From Campylobacteraceae bacterium (GTDB taxonomy: Bacteria > Campylobacterota > Campylobacteria > Campylobacterales > Sulfurovaceae): a stretch of 42,818 nt of DNA. Where the stretch lies: the NCBI GenBank assembly GCA_027038275.1, contig JALVXC010000084.1, positions 1-42,818 on the forward strand, read 5' to 3'. The translations under genes were made by a program, and so were the position numbers. The notes below the pieces were generated by a model that searched no databases, was not told the DNA's origin, and worked only from the letters and a program-made list of their open reading frames with translations. This document shows positions 27,211 through 36,016 of this stretch, piece by piece. Position 1 is the first letter of the stretch. Each line of letters opens with the position of its first letter.

Positions 27211-27216
27211 ATTATA
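27211..27216 (-). promoter_or_regulatory. possible -10 of the PilJ/kinase operon
   Basis: TATAAT on the minus strand, 40 bases before the ATG at 27170, within the 87-base AT-rich gap after comF. Without it the sensor genes would depend on read-through from comF. Confidence 0.3.
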
Positions 27217-27257
27217 TTTAATATAGAATTAAGACTATCTTAAAAACTATAATTCCT

Positions 27258-27833
27258 CTAATCTCTAACAGAAGCTAATGTTAAAGCAAAAAGCACCTCC
27301 ACTCCACTCTGCTTTAGTAGCTCTTTTGCCTCTTTAAGAGTAGTTCCTGTTGTAACAATGTCATCAACCAAAATCACTTCTATATCTCTTTTACCACTAT
27401 ATATAAATTCTCTTGGATTCTCAAGTCTAAACTGTAGTGGTTTTCCTGAGTAGTTTACACCATTGGTTGCCATTAGTTTTGCATGTTCTATATGAACTTG
27501 TTTATGTCTCATTTCATGAGTAAGAAGAGCAACATGACTATAGCCTGATTTAACATTTTCATCAATACCTATGACATAAACTTCTCTAGGGTCATTCTCT
27601 ACAAATTTTTGAATAAAAGGTCTAAAAGAGAGCCTTGCTAAAGCTCTATATAGCTGATAACCTTGTGGAGTATGTTTTGTAAGTAATAAATCTTCTATAT
27701 GCTGATAGTTAAAGAAACTATAGACATCTAGTGAACCAAACCTTCGTTTAGTTATAGATGGTTTTAAAAGATTATTTTGACAAGTTTCACAAAAAGTAGA
27801 TATACTTAGTTTATGACAACTTAAACAACGCAT
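27258..27833 (-). CDS. comF: ComF-family phosphoribosyltransferase-like protein
   Basis: A 191-residue protein with an N-terminal four-cysteine zinc finger (C3, C6, C15, C18) and a C-terminal type I phosphoribosyltransferase fold with the PRPP loop VILVDDIVTTGTTL (153-166). ComF proteins (CtsW in Campylobacter) are cytoplasmic and needed for DNA uptake in natural transformation, where they act with the DNA translocation machinery. Length and both motifs are normal for the family. The gene starts five bases after the CopD-like gene, so both are probably one transcript. No other competence genes lie in the window. Confidence 0.9.
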   Translation of the reverse strand: MRCLSCHKLSISTFCETCQNNLLKPSITKRRFGSLDVYSFFNYQHIEDLLLTKHTPQGYQLYRALARLSFRPFIQKFVENDPREVYVIGIDENVKSGYSHVALLTHEMRHKQVHIEHAKLMATNGVNYSGKPLQFRLENPREFIYSGKRDIEVILVDDIVTTGTTLKEAKELLKQSGVEVLFALTLASVRD

Positions 27834-27838
27834 CTTTT

Positions 27839-28288
27839 TTAGAGTATATTTCTAATTACAATGGCATAATGAAGTACAATAAAATTCATAAGAAAAATTC
27901 CCATAGAGGAGGCTCTTGAAAGTAGAGTCTCTAACTTAGTTCTCTTCTTTCCATTGGTTCTAAAAGCAATTCTTAAATGAACAATAGTAATAACCGTCAT
28001 AATAGCAACTAAAATTAATTTTGTTCTTAATGCTTCTATAACTCGAGAATGAACTTCAAAATCAAACAGAACATCTATCATACCATTTTGGACAATCATC
28101 CAAATACCTGTAGTAATGAGCATAACTAAAACAACCATTTCAAAGTAGCCAAATATAGGTCCTACTATCGGATAGACTACCTCTTGGTCTCTTTTATCAC
28201 GCATTGAAATTCCTAAAACAAACATAAAAACTGAGCCACCAATCCATGAAATAGCAGCAATAAGGTGTAGATGTATTCCCCAGCCCAA
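27839..28288 (-). CDS. CopD-like four-TM membrane protein
   Basis: A 149-residue integral membrane protein with four hydrophobic segments (about 4-24, 44-66, 89-108, 127-147). The N-terminal HLHLIAAISWIGGSVFMFVL resembles the CopD-type copper-export/membrane domain, with histidines H6 and H8 in the first helix and H139 in the last as possible metal or haem ligands. The start is TTG, placed five bases after AAGGGG; no ATG lies upstream in frame within the gap. It is co-transcribed with comF, but that says little about function. Family assignment is moderate; substrate unknown. Confidence 0.65.
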   Translation of the reverse strand: MGWGIHLHLIAAISWIGGSVFMFVLGISMRDKRDQEVVYPIVGPIFGYFEMVVLVMLITTGIWMIVQNGMIDVLFDFEVHSRVIEALRTKLILVAIMTVITIVHLRIAFRTNGKKRTKLETLLSRASSMGIFLMNFIVLHYAIVIRNIL

Positions 28289-28434
28289 GTGTTCCCCTTT
28301 AAATATGTAATATAAAGAGTATAGCTAAATAATTAATGATTTTCAATATATTATTAAATATTAATAGTTATGACACAAACTGAAACAGTTTTTATTTTTA
28401 ATAAATATGATTATAAAAAAAGTATAAAACTATT

Positions 28435-28464
28435 TTGAATTTAAGCTATTCTAATAAATATTAT
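28435..28464 (+). promoter_or_regulatory. probable promoter of the FecR/OmpA/CHASE2 operon
   Basis: TTGAAT, an 18-base spacer and TATTAT at 28459-28464. Transcription would start near 28471, downstream of the ATG at 28467, which favours the GTG at 28482 as the real FecR start. Confidence 0.35.
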
Positions 28465-28481
28465 ACATGAGGAATTATATA

Positions 28482-28901
28482 GTGAAACAAAATGTCATTT
28501 TATTGATTATGTTAAGTAGTTTAACATTTGCAAATGTTGCTATTGTAAAAAAAATTTCAGGCAATGTTGAGGTTAAAAGAGAAGGTAAGATTTTTCCTAT
28601 AGAAAAAGGGGACAGCTTAGAAAATGGAGATATTATTTTAACAAAATCAAAAAGTTCAATAGGTATCATGTTTGATGATGGAAGTCGTGTTGCTCTTGGA
28701 GAAAAAGCTGTTTTTGTTATTAATAACTATGTTGTAAAACCAAGTAAAAAAGAGTACGATATTGACTTAGACCTCAAAAAAGGAAAAGCGATGTTTAGCT
28801 CAGGTAAAATTAGTAAACTTGCTCCAGAGGCTGTTAAATTTCGTATTCCTGAAGGTGCTATTGGTATTCGTGGTACAAAGTTTGTTGTGGAGGTAAAGTA
28901 G
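28482..28901 (+). CDS. exported FecR-domain protein
   Basis: A secreted or periplasmic protein: signal peptide KQNVILLIMLSSLTFA, then a FecR domain (GNVEVKREG, LENGDIILTKSKS, FDDGSRVALGE, PEGAIGIRGTKFVVEV). I place the start at GTG 28482, eight bases after GAGGA. The ATG at 28467 adds five residues but has no Shine-Dalgarno. FecR domains usually act as periplasmic signal or ligand-binding modules. Here there is no anti-sigma region, and the protein is 139 residues long. It is directly followed by an OmpA-like lipoprotein and a CHASE2 kinase, a combination in which the FecR protein may present a signal to CHASE2. Confidence 0.85.
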   Translation: MKQNVILLIMLSSLTFANVAIVKKISGNVEVKREGKIFPIEKGDSLENGDIILTKSKSSIGIMFDDGSRVALGEKAVFVINNYVVKPSKKEYDIDLDLKKGKAMFSSGKISKLAPEAVKFRIPEGAIGIRGTKFVVEVK

Positions 28902-29486
28902 ATGAGACTCTTTTTAATAGTTACTATTTTATCTCTTTTTATTGGCTGTTCTAAAACAACTGTTGTCCTATTAGATAGTGGAAAGGTTGGTAGTAGCATT
29001 ACTGTTGCTACGAAAAAAGCAACAACAAAAATAGATAAAGTTGGCTCTTTTGTTGAGTTAAAAGATAAAAATAAAGCTCCAAGTGAAGTTAAAAAGATGT
29101 CAAAAGAGGAGGTAAATAGACGCTTTGGAGATGTCTTGAATGCAGCACCACAAAAACCAGCCTCTTATCTTCTCTATTTTGAAACTGGTTCAACAAACTT
29201 AACACCTGAGTCAAAGAAGATACTAGAAGAAGCTCTAAAAACAATAAAAGAACACTCTCCTTGTAGCGTCGACATTATAGGGCATACAGACACAACAGGT
29301 TCAGCTACTCTAAACCAAAAAGTTTCACTAAAACGTGCTAAACATATTAAATCTATTATTGAGAAAAGGGGTATAAAAGTTATAAGTTTAAATGCTAAAG
29401 GCTATGGAGAAGAGGATTTACAAGAAAAAACTCCAGACAATACACCAAATGCAAAAAACAGAAATGTTGAGATTTACATTAAATAG
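28902..29486 (+). CDS. OmpA-family lipoprotein
   Basis: A 194-residue lipoprotein with lipobox FIGC (C16) and a C-terminal OmpA-like peptidoglycan-binding domain (about 90-194). The domain shows YFETGSTNL, GHTDTTGS, the helix NQKVSLKRAKHI, GYGEEDL and NAKNRNVEIYI. It probably anchors to the outer membrane by lipid and binds peptidoglycan through the OmpA domain. The ATG follows the FecR stop with no gap, implying coupled translation, and the kinase gene starts three bases after its stop. It likely forms the outer part of an envelope-spanning sensor with its neighbours (inference). Confidence 0.88.
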   Translation: MRLFLIVTILSLFIGCSKTTVVLLDSGKVGSSITVATKKATTKIDKVGSFVELKDKNKAPSEVKKMSKEEVNRRFGDVLNAAPQKPASYLLYFETGSTNLTPESKKILEEALKTIKEHSPCSVDIIGHTDTTGSATLNQKVSLKRAKHIKSIIEKRGIKVISLNAKGYGEEDLQEKTPDNTPNAKNRNVEIYIK

Positions 29487-29489
29487 TAT

Positions 29490-31424
29490 ATGAGCCGTTT
29501 CATTCAATATCTAATAGTTGTAGTTGTCTCATTGCTACTACATTTTCTATTTTACTATACAGATATTTTAAGAAACCTTGACTATAAATTTTATGACTTT
29601 TCAACAACAATCTTTACAAAAACTAAAATACAAAATAGTGGCTCTTACTCGGTCATTATAGATATTGATGAAAAGAGTCTACAAGTAATGGGACAATGGC
29701 CTTGGGCAAGAGTTCTTGATGAACAACTTATTGATAGCATCAATACAATGCATCCTTCAGCTTTAGGAGTCAATATTCTCTTTCCTGAACAAGATAGACT
29801 CTCTCCAATAAGTATACAAAAATTTTATAAACGCTATTTTAAATTAAATGTTCAATTCTCTTCTATCCCTCCTAGATTACGAGACAACGACCAACTTCTT
29901 GCTAACTCTATTAAATCTTCAAATGCTATTCTCTCAACTTATTTCTCAAATGAGGATTATACTGCTCCACATTGCGAAAAACTAAACTATAAAAATAATA
30001 TTTTTTCAAAAAGAGAAACAGACTTTACTGCCTCATCTCTGCTCTGTAATTATCCTATTTTACAAGATAGTGTAGAGAATTTTGGTTTTATTAATGCAAG
30101 TGTTGACGATGATGGTATCTTTAGACGTGTGCCTCTTTTTATGCGTTATAAAGATAAAATTTTTCCCTCTTTTGCACTGGCAACTCTACTTAGTTTTGAC
30201 AACTACTTACAGATTGATAAATCAATAAGCGATATCTTAATAAACTTCTCAAGCAGTAAACCCAAAACTATATCTGCTATTGATATTTTAAGAGGAGAGG
30301 TTAATCCTAAAGATATTCAAGGGAAAATTGTTATTTTAGGCTCTTCTGTTATAGGGCTAAATCCAAGCTATATTACCTACAATGGTAATAAAATCTCAAA
30401 TAGCATGATTCACGCTATGGTAATTAATAATATTTTAGATAATGCTATCTTTACTCAACCTAAAAAGTATAAAAAGATTAATTTAATTATATCATTTATA
30501 CTCTCTGTTATTATTATTATACTTTTTGCAAAACGGCTATATATCTATAGTACACTTCTTATTTTAACAACAACTATAGTGAGTTTTATTTGGCTTATGA
30601 GAGCCTATGAATCAAATATCTATATCTCTATAGCCTATTTATGGATTCCTCTTTTAACTATAGCACTAATCACTTCAATATACCACTTACAGATTATTAA
30701 CAAAGAGCATAGAGAACAAGAGACACTACTCATACGCCAAAGCAAACTTGCTTCTATGGGAGAGATGATTTCACTTATTGCTCACCAATGGAGGCAACCT
30801 CTTTCAGCTATTAATGGGGTTGTACTAGAGCTTGATATTGACTATAGAAAAGAGAAACTTAATGCTCAACAACTAGACAAACACCTCAATGAAATAGAGA
30901 GAATTACAGCCTATCTATCAAGAACTATCCATGACTTTACCTCTTTCTTTGCCATTAACAAAGAGAGTGTTAGCTTTTTTGTAAAAGATGTTATTACACA
31001 AGCTATAAATCTAACCACTATCTCTAGCTACAAAAATATTGAAATTATCTGTAATAAAAGAGAGAAAATAGAGCTTGTAGGTTTTAAGTCTGAACTAATA
31101 CAGTCACTTTTAGTTCTTCTCAACAATGCCATTTTTGCTTGTGCAAAAAAAGCTTCCAATGAGTTTAGGGGAGAGATTGTCATAGATTTTTATCATCTAA
31201 AAAACTATGTCTATATAACTGTGTCTGACAATGCAGGAGGAATTCCTAAAGAGAATCTAAAAAAGATTTTTGACCCATACTTTACAACTAAAAAGAAGTC
31301 AGGAGGTACAGGACTTGGGCTATACATTTTAAAACTTATTGTTGAAGATAGTATGAATGGAAAGGTTTTTGTAGAAAATGGTAGCAAAGGGGCTATTTTT
31401 ACTTTGAAAATTCCTAGTAAATAG
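29490..31424 (+). CDS. CHASE2-domain sensor histidine kinase
   Basis: A 644-residue membrane kinase: TM1 (about 6-23), a long extracytoplasmic CHASE2 domain (about 30-315; markers [16 protein letters not shown] and [16 protein letters not shown]), three TMs (about 329-397), then a kinase core. The phosphoacceptor region [20 protein letters not shown] has H432 in the AHQWRQPL variant typical of Campylobacterota kinases. The HATPase has [13 protein letters not shown] and GGTGLGLYI. There is no receiver domain, and no response regulator is adjacent, so the partner is encoded elsewhere. The gene is third in the FecR-OmpA-CHASE2 operon. CHASE2 is more often joined to adenylate or diguanylate cyclases; here the output is phosphotransfer. 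Confidence 0.9.
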   Translation: MSRFIQYLIVVVVSLLLHFLFYYTDILRNLDYKFYDFSTTIFTKTKIQNSGSYSVIIDIDEKSLQVMGQWPWARVLDEQLIDSINTMHPSALGVNILFPEQDRLSPISIQKFYKRYFKLNVQFSSIPPRLRDNDQLLANSIKSSNAILSTYFSNEDYTAPHCEKLNYKNNIFSKRETDFTASSLLCNYPILQDSVENFGFINASVDDDGIFRRVPLFMRYKDKIFPSFALATLLSFDNYLQIDKSISDILINFSSSKPKTISAIDILRGEVNPKDIQGKIVILGSSVIGLNPSYITYNGNKISNSMIHAMVINNILDNAIFTQPKKYKKINLIISFILSVIIIILFAKRLYIYSTLLILTTTIVSFIWLMRAYESNIYISIAYLWIPLLTIALITSIYHLQIINKEHREQETLLIRQSKLASMGEMISLIAHQWRQPLSAINGVVLELDIDYRKEKLNAQQLDKHLNEIERITAYLSRTIHDFTSFFAINKESVSFFVKDVITQAINLTTISSYKNIEIICNKREKIELVGFKSELIQSLLVLLNNAIFACAKKASNEFRGEIVIDFYHLKNYVYITVSDNAGGIPKENLKKIFDPYFTTKKKSGGTGLGLYILKLIVEDSMNGKVFVENGSKGAIFTLKIPSK

Positions 31425-31430
31425 AAAAAT

Positions 31431-31456
31431 GTAGGGGTAGACCCATGTGTCTACCC
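31431..31456. repeat. short palindromic repeat, family A copy 2 / terminator
   Basis: GGGTAGAC (31435-31442), a CCATGT loop and GTCTACCC (31449-31456) form a perfect eight-base stem in the 41-base gap between the convergent CHASE2 kinase and lepA genes. The preceding GTAG and the ATGTGTCT core match the element at 15411-15437. Probably a bidirectional terminator as well as a dispersed repeat. Confidence 0.6.
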
Positions 31457-31465
31457 ATATAACAT

Positions 31466-33283
31466 TTAATTATCCAACTTAAGCACAGCCATAAATGCCT
31501 CTTGTGGAACATTTACTTTACCAATAGCCTTCATACGCTTCTTACCTGCTTTTTGCTTCTCTAAAAGCTTTCTTTTACGTGTAATATCTCCACCATAACA
31601 CTTAGCAGTTACATTTTTACCTGTAGACTTTACATTGGTTCTTGCAATAATCTCATTTCCAATACTTGCCTGAAGTGCAACCTCAAATAGCTGTCTTGGA
31701 ATAAGCTCTTTAAGAGACTTAACAAAGGCTAAACCTCTACTTCTTGCCTTCTCTCTAGGAACAATTATAGATAGTGCATCAACAACCTCACCTGCTACTC
31801 TAATGTCAAGTTTTACTAAATCTCCTGCTCTAAAACCTATAGGCTCATAGTCAAAACTTGCATACCCTTTTGTAGTACTTTTAAGCTTATCGTAGAAGTC
31901 AAGCACAATCTCATTCATAGGTAAATCGTACTCTAAAAGTACACGTTCAGCATTAATATAGTCCATCTTAACCTGAATACCACGACGGTCATTAAGGAGT
32001 TTAATAACATTTCCAAGGTAATCATTTGGTACTAATATGGTTGCTTTAATATATGGCTCATAGATAGTATCTATCTTTTGAACCTCTGGCATATCGTAAG
32101 GGTTTTGAATCTCTATTCGCTCACCATTGGTTAAGGCTACCTCATAGATAACAGTTGGAGCAGAGGCAATCAGCTCTAAGTTAAACTCTCGCTCTAAACG
32201 CTCTTTTACCACCTCCATATGTAGCATTCCAAGAAAACCTACCCTAAAACCTGAACCAAGAGCTAGTGAACTCTCTGGTTCATAGGTAATAGAGCTATCA
32301 TTGAGCTTTAGCTTATCTAGTGCATCACGTAAATCTTCAAATCTATCCGTCTCAATAGGGTAAATTCCTGCAAAAACAAATGGTTTAGCACTCTCAAACC
32401 CATCAATAGATTCAGCTGTAGGATTTTTAGCATCAGTTACAGTATCTCCCACTTGAAGCCCATCGACACTCTTTAGACCAGTAACTACAATACCAATCTC
32501 ACCTGTATTTATTTTAGAGCTCTTAATAGGAGCAATAGGATTTGGATACATCAAATCCAATACCACATGCTCCTCTTTTGTACTCATAATCTGAATCTTC
32601 TGTCCCTTCTCTATACTCCCATCATAAACACGTACTAAAGCCAAAGCACCCAAATAGTTGTCAAACCAAGAGTCATAGATTAGAGCTTTAGTAGGGGCAT
32701 TTTCATCACCATTTGGAGCAGGTATACGCTCTACAATAGCTTCAATAAGTTCAGGTACACCCAAACCTGTCTTTGCAGAGACTAAAGAGTGTTCTGTACA
32801 ATCTAATCCAATAGCATCTTCAACCTCTTCAAGTACCCTTTCAGGTTCAGCAGCTGGTAAGTCAATCTTATTTACCACTGGTATAAGCTCCAAATCATTC
32901 TCTAAAGCAATATATACATTTGCAATAGTTTGAGCCTCAACACCCTGTGCTGCATCAATAATAAGTAAAGCACCCTCACTTGAAGCCAAAGAGCGACTAA
33001 CCTCATAAGAGAAGTCAACATGACCTGGGGTGTCAATTAGGTTAAGAACGTAGTGTTCACCATTATTAGCAACATAATCTAGTCGAACCGATTGAGCTTT
33101 AATAGTAATGCCTCTCTCTTTTTCAATGTCCATTGTATCCATAACTTGTGATGACATCTTACGCTCAGAGACAGCATTACACTCCTGAATAATTCTATCA
33201 GCCAAAGTAGATTTACCATGGTCAATATGAGCAATAATCGAAAAGTTTCTAATGTGTGATTGAGGAAAATTATTTTCAGCCAT
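31466..33283 (-). CDS. lepA: elongation factor 4 (LepA)
   Basis: A 605-residue translational GTPase, the usual LepA length. G1 is AHIDHGKST (18-26), G3 DTPGH (84-88), G4 NKID (138-141). The C-terminus has the LepA-specific domain with [19 protein letters not shown] and the lysine-rich [17 protein letters not shown]-type tail (here [18 protein letters not shown]). EF4 remodels stalled or mistranslocated ribosomes, and is cytoplasmic or membrane-associated. Its ATG overlaps the last base of the prs stop codon (TAATG), so translation is coupled to prs. It ends at the family A palindrome. Confidence 0.97.
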   Translation of the reverse strand: MAENNFPQSHIRNFSIIAHIDHGKSTLADRIIQECNAVSERKMSSQVMDTMDIEKERGITIKAQSVRLDYVANNGEHYVLNLIDTPGHVDFSYEVSRSLASSEGALLIIDAAQGVEAQTIANVYIALENDLELIPVVNKIDLPAAEPERVLEEVEDAIGLDCTEHSLVSAKTGLGVPELIEAIVERIPAPNGDENAPTKALIYDSWFDNYLGALALVRVYDGSIEKGQKIQIMSTKEEHVVLDLMYPNPIAPIKSSKINTGEIGIVVTGLKSVDGLQVGDTVTDAKNPTAESIDGFESAKPFVFAGIYPIETDRFEDLRDALDKLKLNDSSITYEPESSLALGSGFRVGFLGMLHMEVVKERLEREFNLELIASAPTVIYEVALTNGERIEIQNPYDMPEVQKIDTIYEPYIKATILVPNDYLGNVIKLLNDRRGIQVKMDYINAERVLLEYDLPMNEIVLDFYDKLKSTTKGYASFDYEPIGFRAGDLVKLDIRVAGEVVDALSIIVPREKARSRGLAFVKSLKELIPRQLFEVALQASIGNEIIARTNVKSTGKNVTAKCYGGDITRKRKLLEKQKAGKKRMKAIGKVNVPQEAFMAVLKLDN

Positions 33284-34221
33284 TAATTTGTCTCAAATAG
33301 GGAATTTACACTCTCATTATTGTAAACACGACGAATCACTTCACCTAACATCTTAGCTGTTGAGAGTACTTTAATTTTTTCACAAGTTCTATTTTTAAGA
33401 GGAATAGTATTGGTCACTATTAACTCATCTAATTCACCATTTTTAATACGCTCAAATGCAGGACCAGAAAGTACAGGGTGAGTACAACATGCCATTACAG
33501 ATGTTGCACCTTTAGCCTTAAGTGCAGCTGCTGCTTTTACCATTGTCCCTGCTGTATCTACCATGTCATCTATCATAATGACATCTTTACCCTCAACATT
33601 TCCAATAATATTCATAACCTCTGATTCATTAGCTTTTTCACGACGTTTATCGACAATGACCATATCTAAACCCATAGTCTTAGCAAAATATCTAGCACGA
33701 GCAACCCCACCAATATCTGGACTTGCTACTACAGGATTTGGAAGATTTTTAGATTTTACATAGTCGTTGAACAAAACAGCACCATAGAGATTATCTACAG
33801 GAACATCAAAAAAACCTTGAATCTGTGAGGCATGTAAATCAACCGTTACAACTCTAGTAATTCCTGCTGTCTCCATAAGATTGGCTACCAATTTAGCTGA
33901 AATAGGAACTCTTGGCTCTGCTTTTCTATCTTGCCTAGCGTAACCATAGTAAGGGACAACAGCTGTAATAGAACGTGCAGATGAACGCTTAAGAGCATCT
34001 ACCATAATAAGTAGTTCCATCAAGTTAAAGTTTACAGGTGCTGAGGTTGGTTGTAAAATAAATACATCTTTTCCTCGTACACTCTCATCAATTTTAACAT
34101 TAATTTCATTGTCTGAAAACTTTGTAATTTTTGCTTTAGAGAGTGGCTGCTGGAGATATTCTGAAATCTCTTGTGCCAATTCTGGGTTAGCTGTACCTGA
34201 AAAGAGCATATATCCTGTCAT
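33283..34221 (-). CDS. prs: ribose-phosphate pyrophosphokinase
   Basis: Makes PRPP from ribose 5-phosphate and ATP for purine, pyrimidine, histidine, tryptophan and NAD synthesis; cytoplasmic. The 312 residues have normal family length. Visible motifs are the ATP-binding [11 protein letters not shown] (90-100), catalytic H130 in [12 protein letters not shown], the flexible loop [10 protein letters not shown] (190-199) and the PRPP loop DDMVDTAGT (218-226). An AAGG Shine-Dalgarno lies eight bases before the ATG. It forms a two-gene operon with lepA. Confidence 0.97.
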   Translation of the reverse strand: MTGYMLFSGTANPELAQEISEYLQQPLSKAKITKFSDNEINVKIDESVRGKDVFILQPTSAPVNFNLMELLIMVDALKRSSARSITAVVPYYGYARQDRKAEPRVPISAKLVANLMETAGITRVVTVDLHASQIQGFFDVPVDNLYGAVLFNDYVKSKNLPNPVVASPDIGGVARARYFAKTMGLDMVIVDKRREKANESEVMNIIGNVEGKDVIMIDDMVDTAGTMVKAAAALKAKGATSVMACCTHPVLSGPAFERIKNGELDELIVTNTIPLKNRTCEKIKVLSTAKMLGEVIRRVYNNESVNSLFETN

Positions 34222-34238
34222 TTGTCTACCTTATAGTT

Positions 34239-34244
34239 AGTATA
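34239..34244 (-). promoter_or_regulatory. possible -10 of prs-lepA
   Basis: TATACT on the minus strand, 17 bases before the prs ATG, giving a short leader with the AAGG Shine-Dalgarno. No -35 is evident. Confidence 0.3.
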
Positions 34245-34308
34245 TTTCTGGCGAATTTTACCCATATTTGGCTAATAAGCTGATGATGTATGATTAAGTG
34301 TTTTTAGC

Positions 34309-34314
34309 TAAAAT
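34309..34314 (+). promoter_or_regulatory. possible -10 of the retropepsin-like gene
   Basis: TAAAAT in the divergent gap, 32 bases before the ATG at 34347, which has a GAGGAG Shine-Dalgarno. Confidence 0.3.
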
Positions 34315-34346
34315 TACAAGTAGTCACTTTTTAGAGGAGTTAAATT

Positions 34347-35408
34347 ATGCTTAATCTACTTTTAGCCCTATCGTTAGGAGTTATTATTGGTTGGAATTTT
34401 CATACTTTTTATAATGCATTAGGTACACCACACATTATTAAAAATGATATTAATATATCTATCAACAGAGATATAAAAGATAGCAGCTCTTTAAATAAGG
34501 AGTCTCAAAAAGCTTCACAAACTGAACAAAATCTTTCTCAACAAAAAATTCAAAAAAAAGTAACTCTAAAAATTGACCACTTTTATACTCTCTTAAATAG
34601 AGGTTTATTCTCTGATGCCATGGCTCTTTATCTTGAAGCTTCTGAAAAAAAACTTAAACTTTATAGATTAAAACTTTTAGACTATTTCCAAAAAAAAGCC
34701 AAAACCGATACCACTCTAGCCATAACACAAATGCATGAGTTTATAGAGACAGAACCCGAAAGTGAAGATGTAGCTAAACTACTTATCGACACACTTAATT
34801 CATCTAAAGAGTATAATGAGTTAGTTACTTTTTTAGAAGAGCAGATAGCAAGAAGTAGCTCCCCTGCTTTCTATACCTATAAGTTAGCAGAGTATTATGT
34901 TGAAGTAGAAAACTATACTAGAGCTATAGAGCTTCTAAAAGAGATTGAGTTTGATGATAACTTTGCAGATAAAGCAAAGGCTCTATTGAAGCAAATTAAT
35001 AAAAAAATAGAAGAGTCAAAAGAGTATGCCTACTCTATTCCTCTTAAAAAATCAGGAGAGCACTTTACTGTTGATGTCTCTGTTAACGATACACCTCTAA
35101 CCCTACTTCTTGATACAGGTGCAACACTTACTATGGTCAATGAAAAGAAACTTCCCCCTTTAACTATTATAAAAGAGAATATCTCTTTAAAAACAGCAGG
35201 AGGAGAAATAAACGCTCAACTTCAAGAGGCTGAAAAATTCTCTATTGGAGAGATAGAACTAGAAAAATTTCAACTTGTTAGCTCCTCATTTCAACAAAAA
35301 GATGCTGATGGACTTTTGGGTATGAACTTCTTTAAAAAATTTAAATTTAAAATTGACCAAAAGAATGAGGTTTTATATCTTTCCAGAAAAGAACTAATAG
35401 CAAAATGA
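34347..35408 (+). CDS. membrane-anchored retropepsin-like aspartic protease with helical repeats
   Basis: A 353-residue protein. An N-terminal hydrophobic anchor (about 2-16) is followed by a polar linker rich in Ser, Gln and Lys, a helical TPR-like region (about 75-225, for example AEYYVEVENYTRAIELLKEI) and a C-terminal retropepsin-type domain (about 228-350). The catalytic aspartate is D256 in LLLDTGATLTMV, and the closing strand is DGLLGMNFFKKFKFKID. Such single-domain pepsins work as dimers. The protease domain probably faces the periplasm. The next gene, a hydrogenase maturation protease, overlaps it by ATGA, so expression is coupled. Whether this protease also serves hydrogenase assembly is an open inference. 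Confidence 0.85.
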   Translation: MLNLLLALSLGVIIGWNFHTFYNALGTPHIIKNDINISINRDIKDSSSLNKESQKASQTEQNLSQQKIQKKVTLKIDHFYTLLNRGLFSDAMALYLEASEKKLKLYRLKLLDYFQKKAKTDTTLAITQMHEFIETEPESEDVAKLLIDTLNSSKEYNELVTFLEEQIARSSSPAFYTYKLAEYYVEVENYTRAIELLKEIEFDDNFADKAKALLKQINKKIEESKEYAYSIPLKKSGEHFTVDVSVNDTPLTLLLDTGATLTMVNEKKLPPLTIIKENISLKTAGGEINAQLQEAEKFSIGEIELEKFQLVSSSFQQKDADGLLGMNFFKKFKFKIDQKNEVLYLSRKELIAK

Positions 35409-35923
35409 AAATAATAGGCATAGGAAACGTACTAGAAAAAGATGATGGTTTAGGTGTTTACGCCTCAACCTACCTTCAAAAAAACTACACCTTTAACCCA
35501 AATATTCAAATTATCAATGGTGGTGTAGAGGGTATCCATCTACTCAATATTTTAGAAGAGGCAAAACATCTTATTATACTCGATAGCCTAGAGTTAAACG
35601 ATAAACCTACCTCTATCTACGCCATTCCTGCACAAGAGATAAGTGGCTACGGTCTCAACAATGGTGGAGCTCATGAGATAGGTATTATCCAATGTATGGA
35701 CATGATGGAGCTTCAAGGAAAAGAAGTTCCACAAGCTATTGTTATTGGTATTGTTCCTGCTGAAGTAACATTTGAGTTTGGGTTAAGCCAAGAGCTTACT
35801 AAGGCGTTTGAGGGTTATGTCTCTGTAGTACTACAATATCTTCAAAAACATAATATTGAGTGGCAACTAAAAGAGGAAATAGTCACCCTTAAGGAGATTA
35901 TTCAGGAGGTAAAAAGAGTCTAA
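35405..35923 (+). CDS. HyaD/HupD-type hydrogenase maturation protease
   Basis: A 172-residue nickel-dependent endopeptidase that clips the C-terminal tail of the NiFe hydrogenase large subunit after the metal centre is inserted; cytoplasmic. The N-terminus has the family motif IGIGNVLEKDDGLGV. The three nickel-binding positions are D14 (Glu in HybD), D60 (IILDSLEL) and H90 (GGAHEIGI). Length is typical. It overlaps the retropepsin-like gene by four bases. hypA and hypX lie just downstream on the other strand, consistent with a hydrogenase locus whose structural genes are outside this window. Confidence 0.92.
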   Translation: MKIIGIGNVLEKDDGLGVYASTYLQKNYTFNPNIQIINGGVEGIHLLNILEEAKHLIILDSLELNDKPTSIYAIPAQEISGYGLNNGGAHEIGIIQCMDMMELQGKEVPQAIVIGIVPAEVTFEFGLSQELTKAFEGYVSVVLQYLQKHNIEWQLKEEIVTLKEIIQEVKRV

Positions 35924-35943
35924 TTTTAATTGCTAATAAATTT

Positions 35944-36012
35944 GTAGGTTCGATTTCATCGAACAAAAAATAAGCCACCCTCAAATACTCTGTTCGATAA
36001 AATCGAACCTAC
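35944..36012. repeat. nested inverted-repeat element between convergent genes
   Basis: Two small hairpins, GTTCGAT-TTC-ATCGAAC (35948-35964) and GTTCGAT-AAA-ATCGAAC (35992-36008), are themselves the two arms of a larger inverted repeat. Bases 35944-35965 pair with 35991-36012 with a single mismatch, around a 25-base spacer. The element fills the gap between the maturation protease stop and the DUF695-RraB stop. It may act as a two-way terminator. The GCGAT/ATCGC-type hairpin at 5637-5656 is a shorter relative. Confidence 0.65.
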
Positions 36013-36016
36013 TAAA

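Noticed and set aside
35405-35923. Possible diversity-generating retroelement near the Avd-like four-helix gene
   Set aside because: No reverse transcriptase ORF and no template/variable repeat pair is visible around 36.8-37.2 kb.
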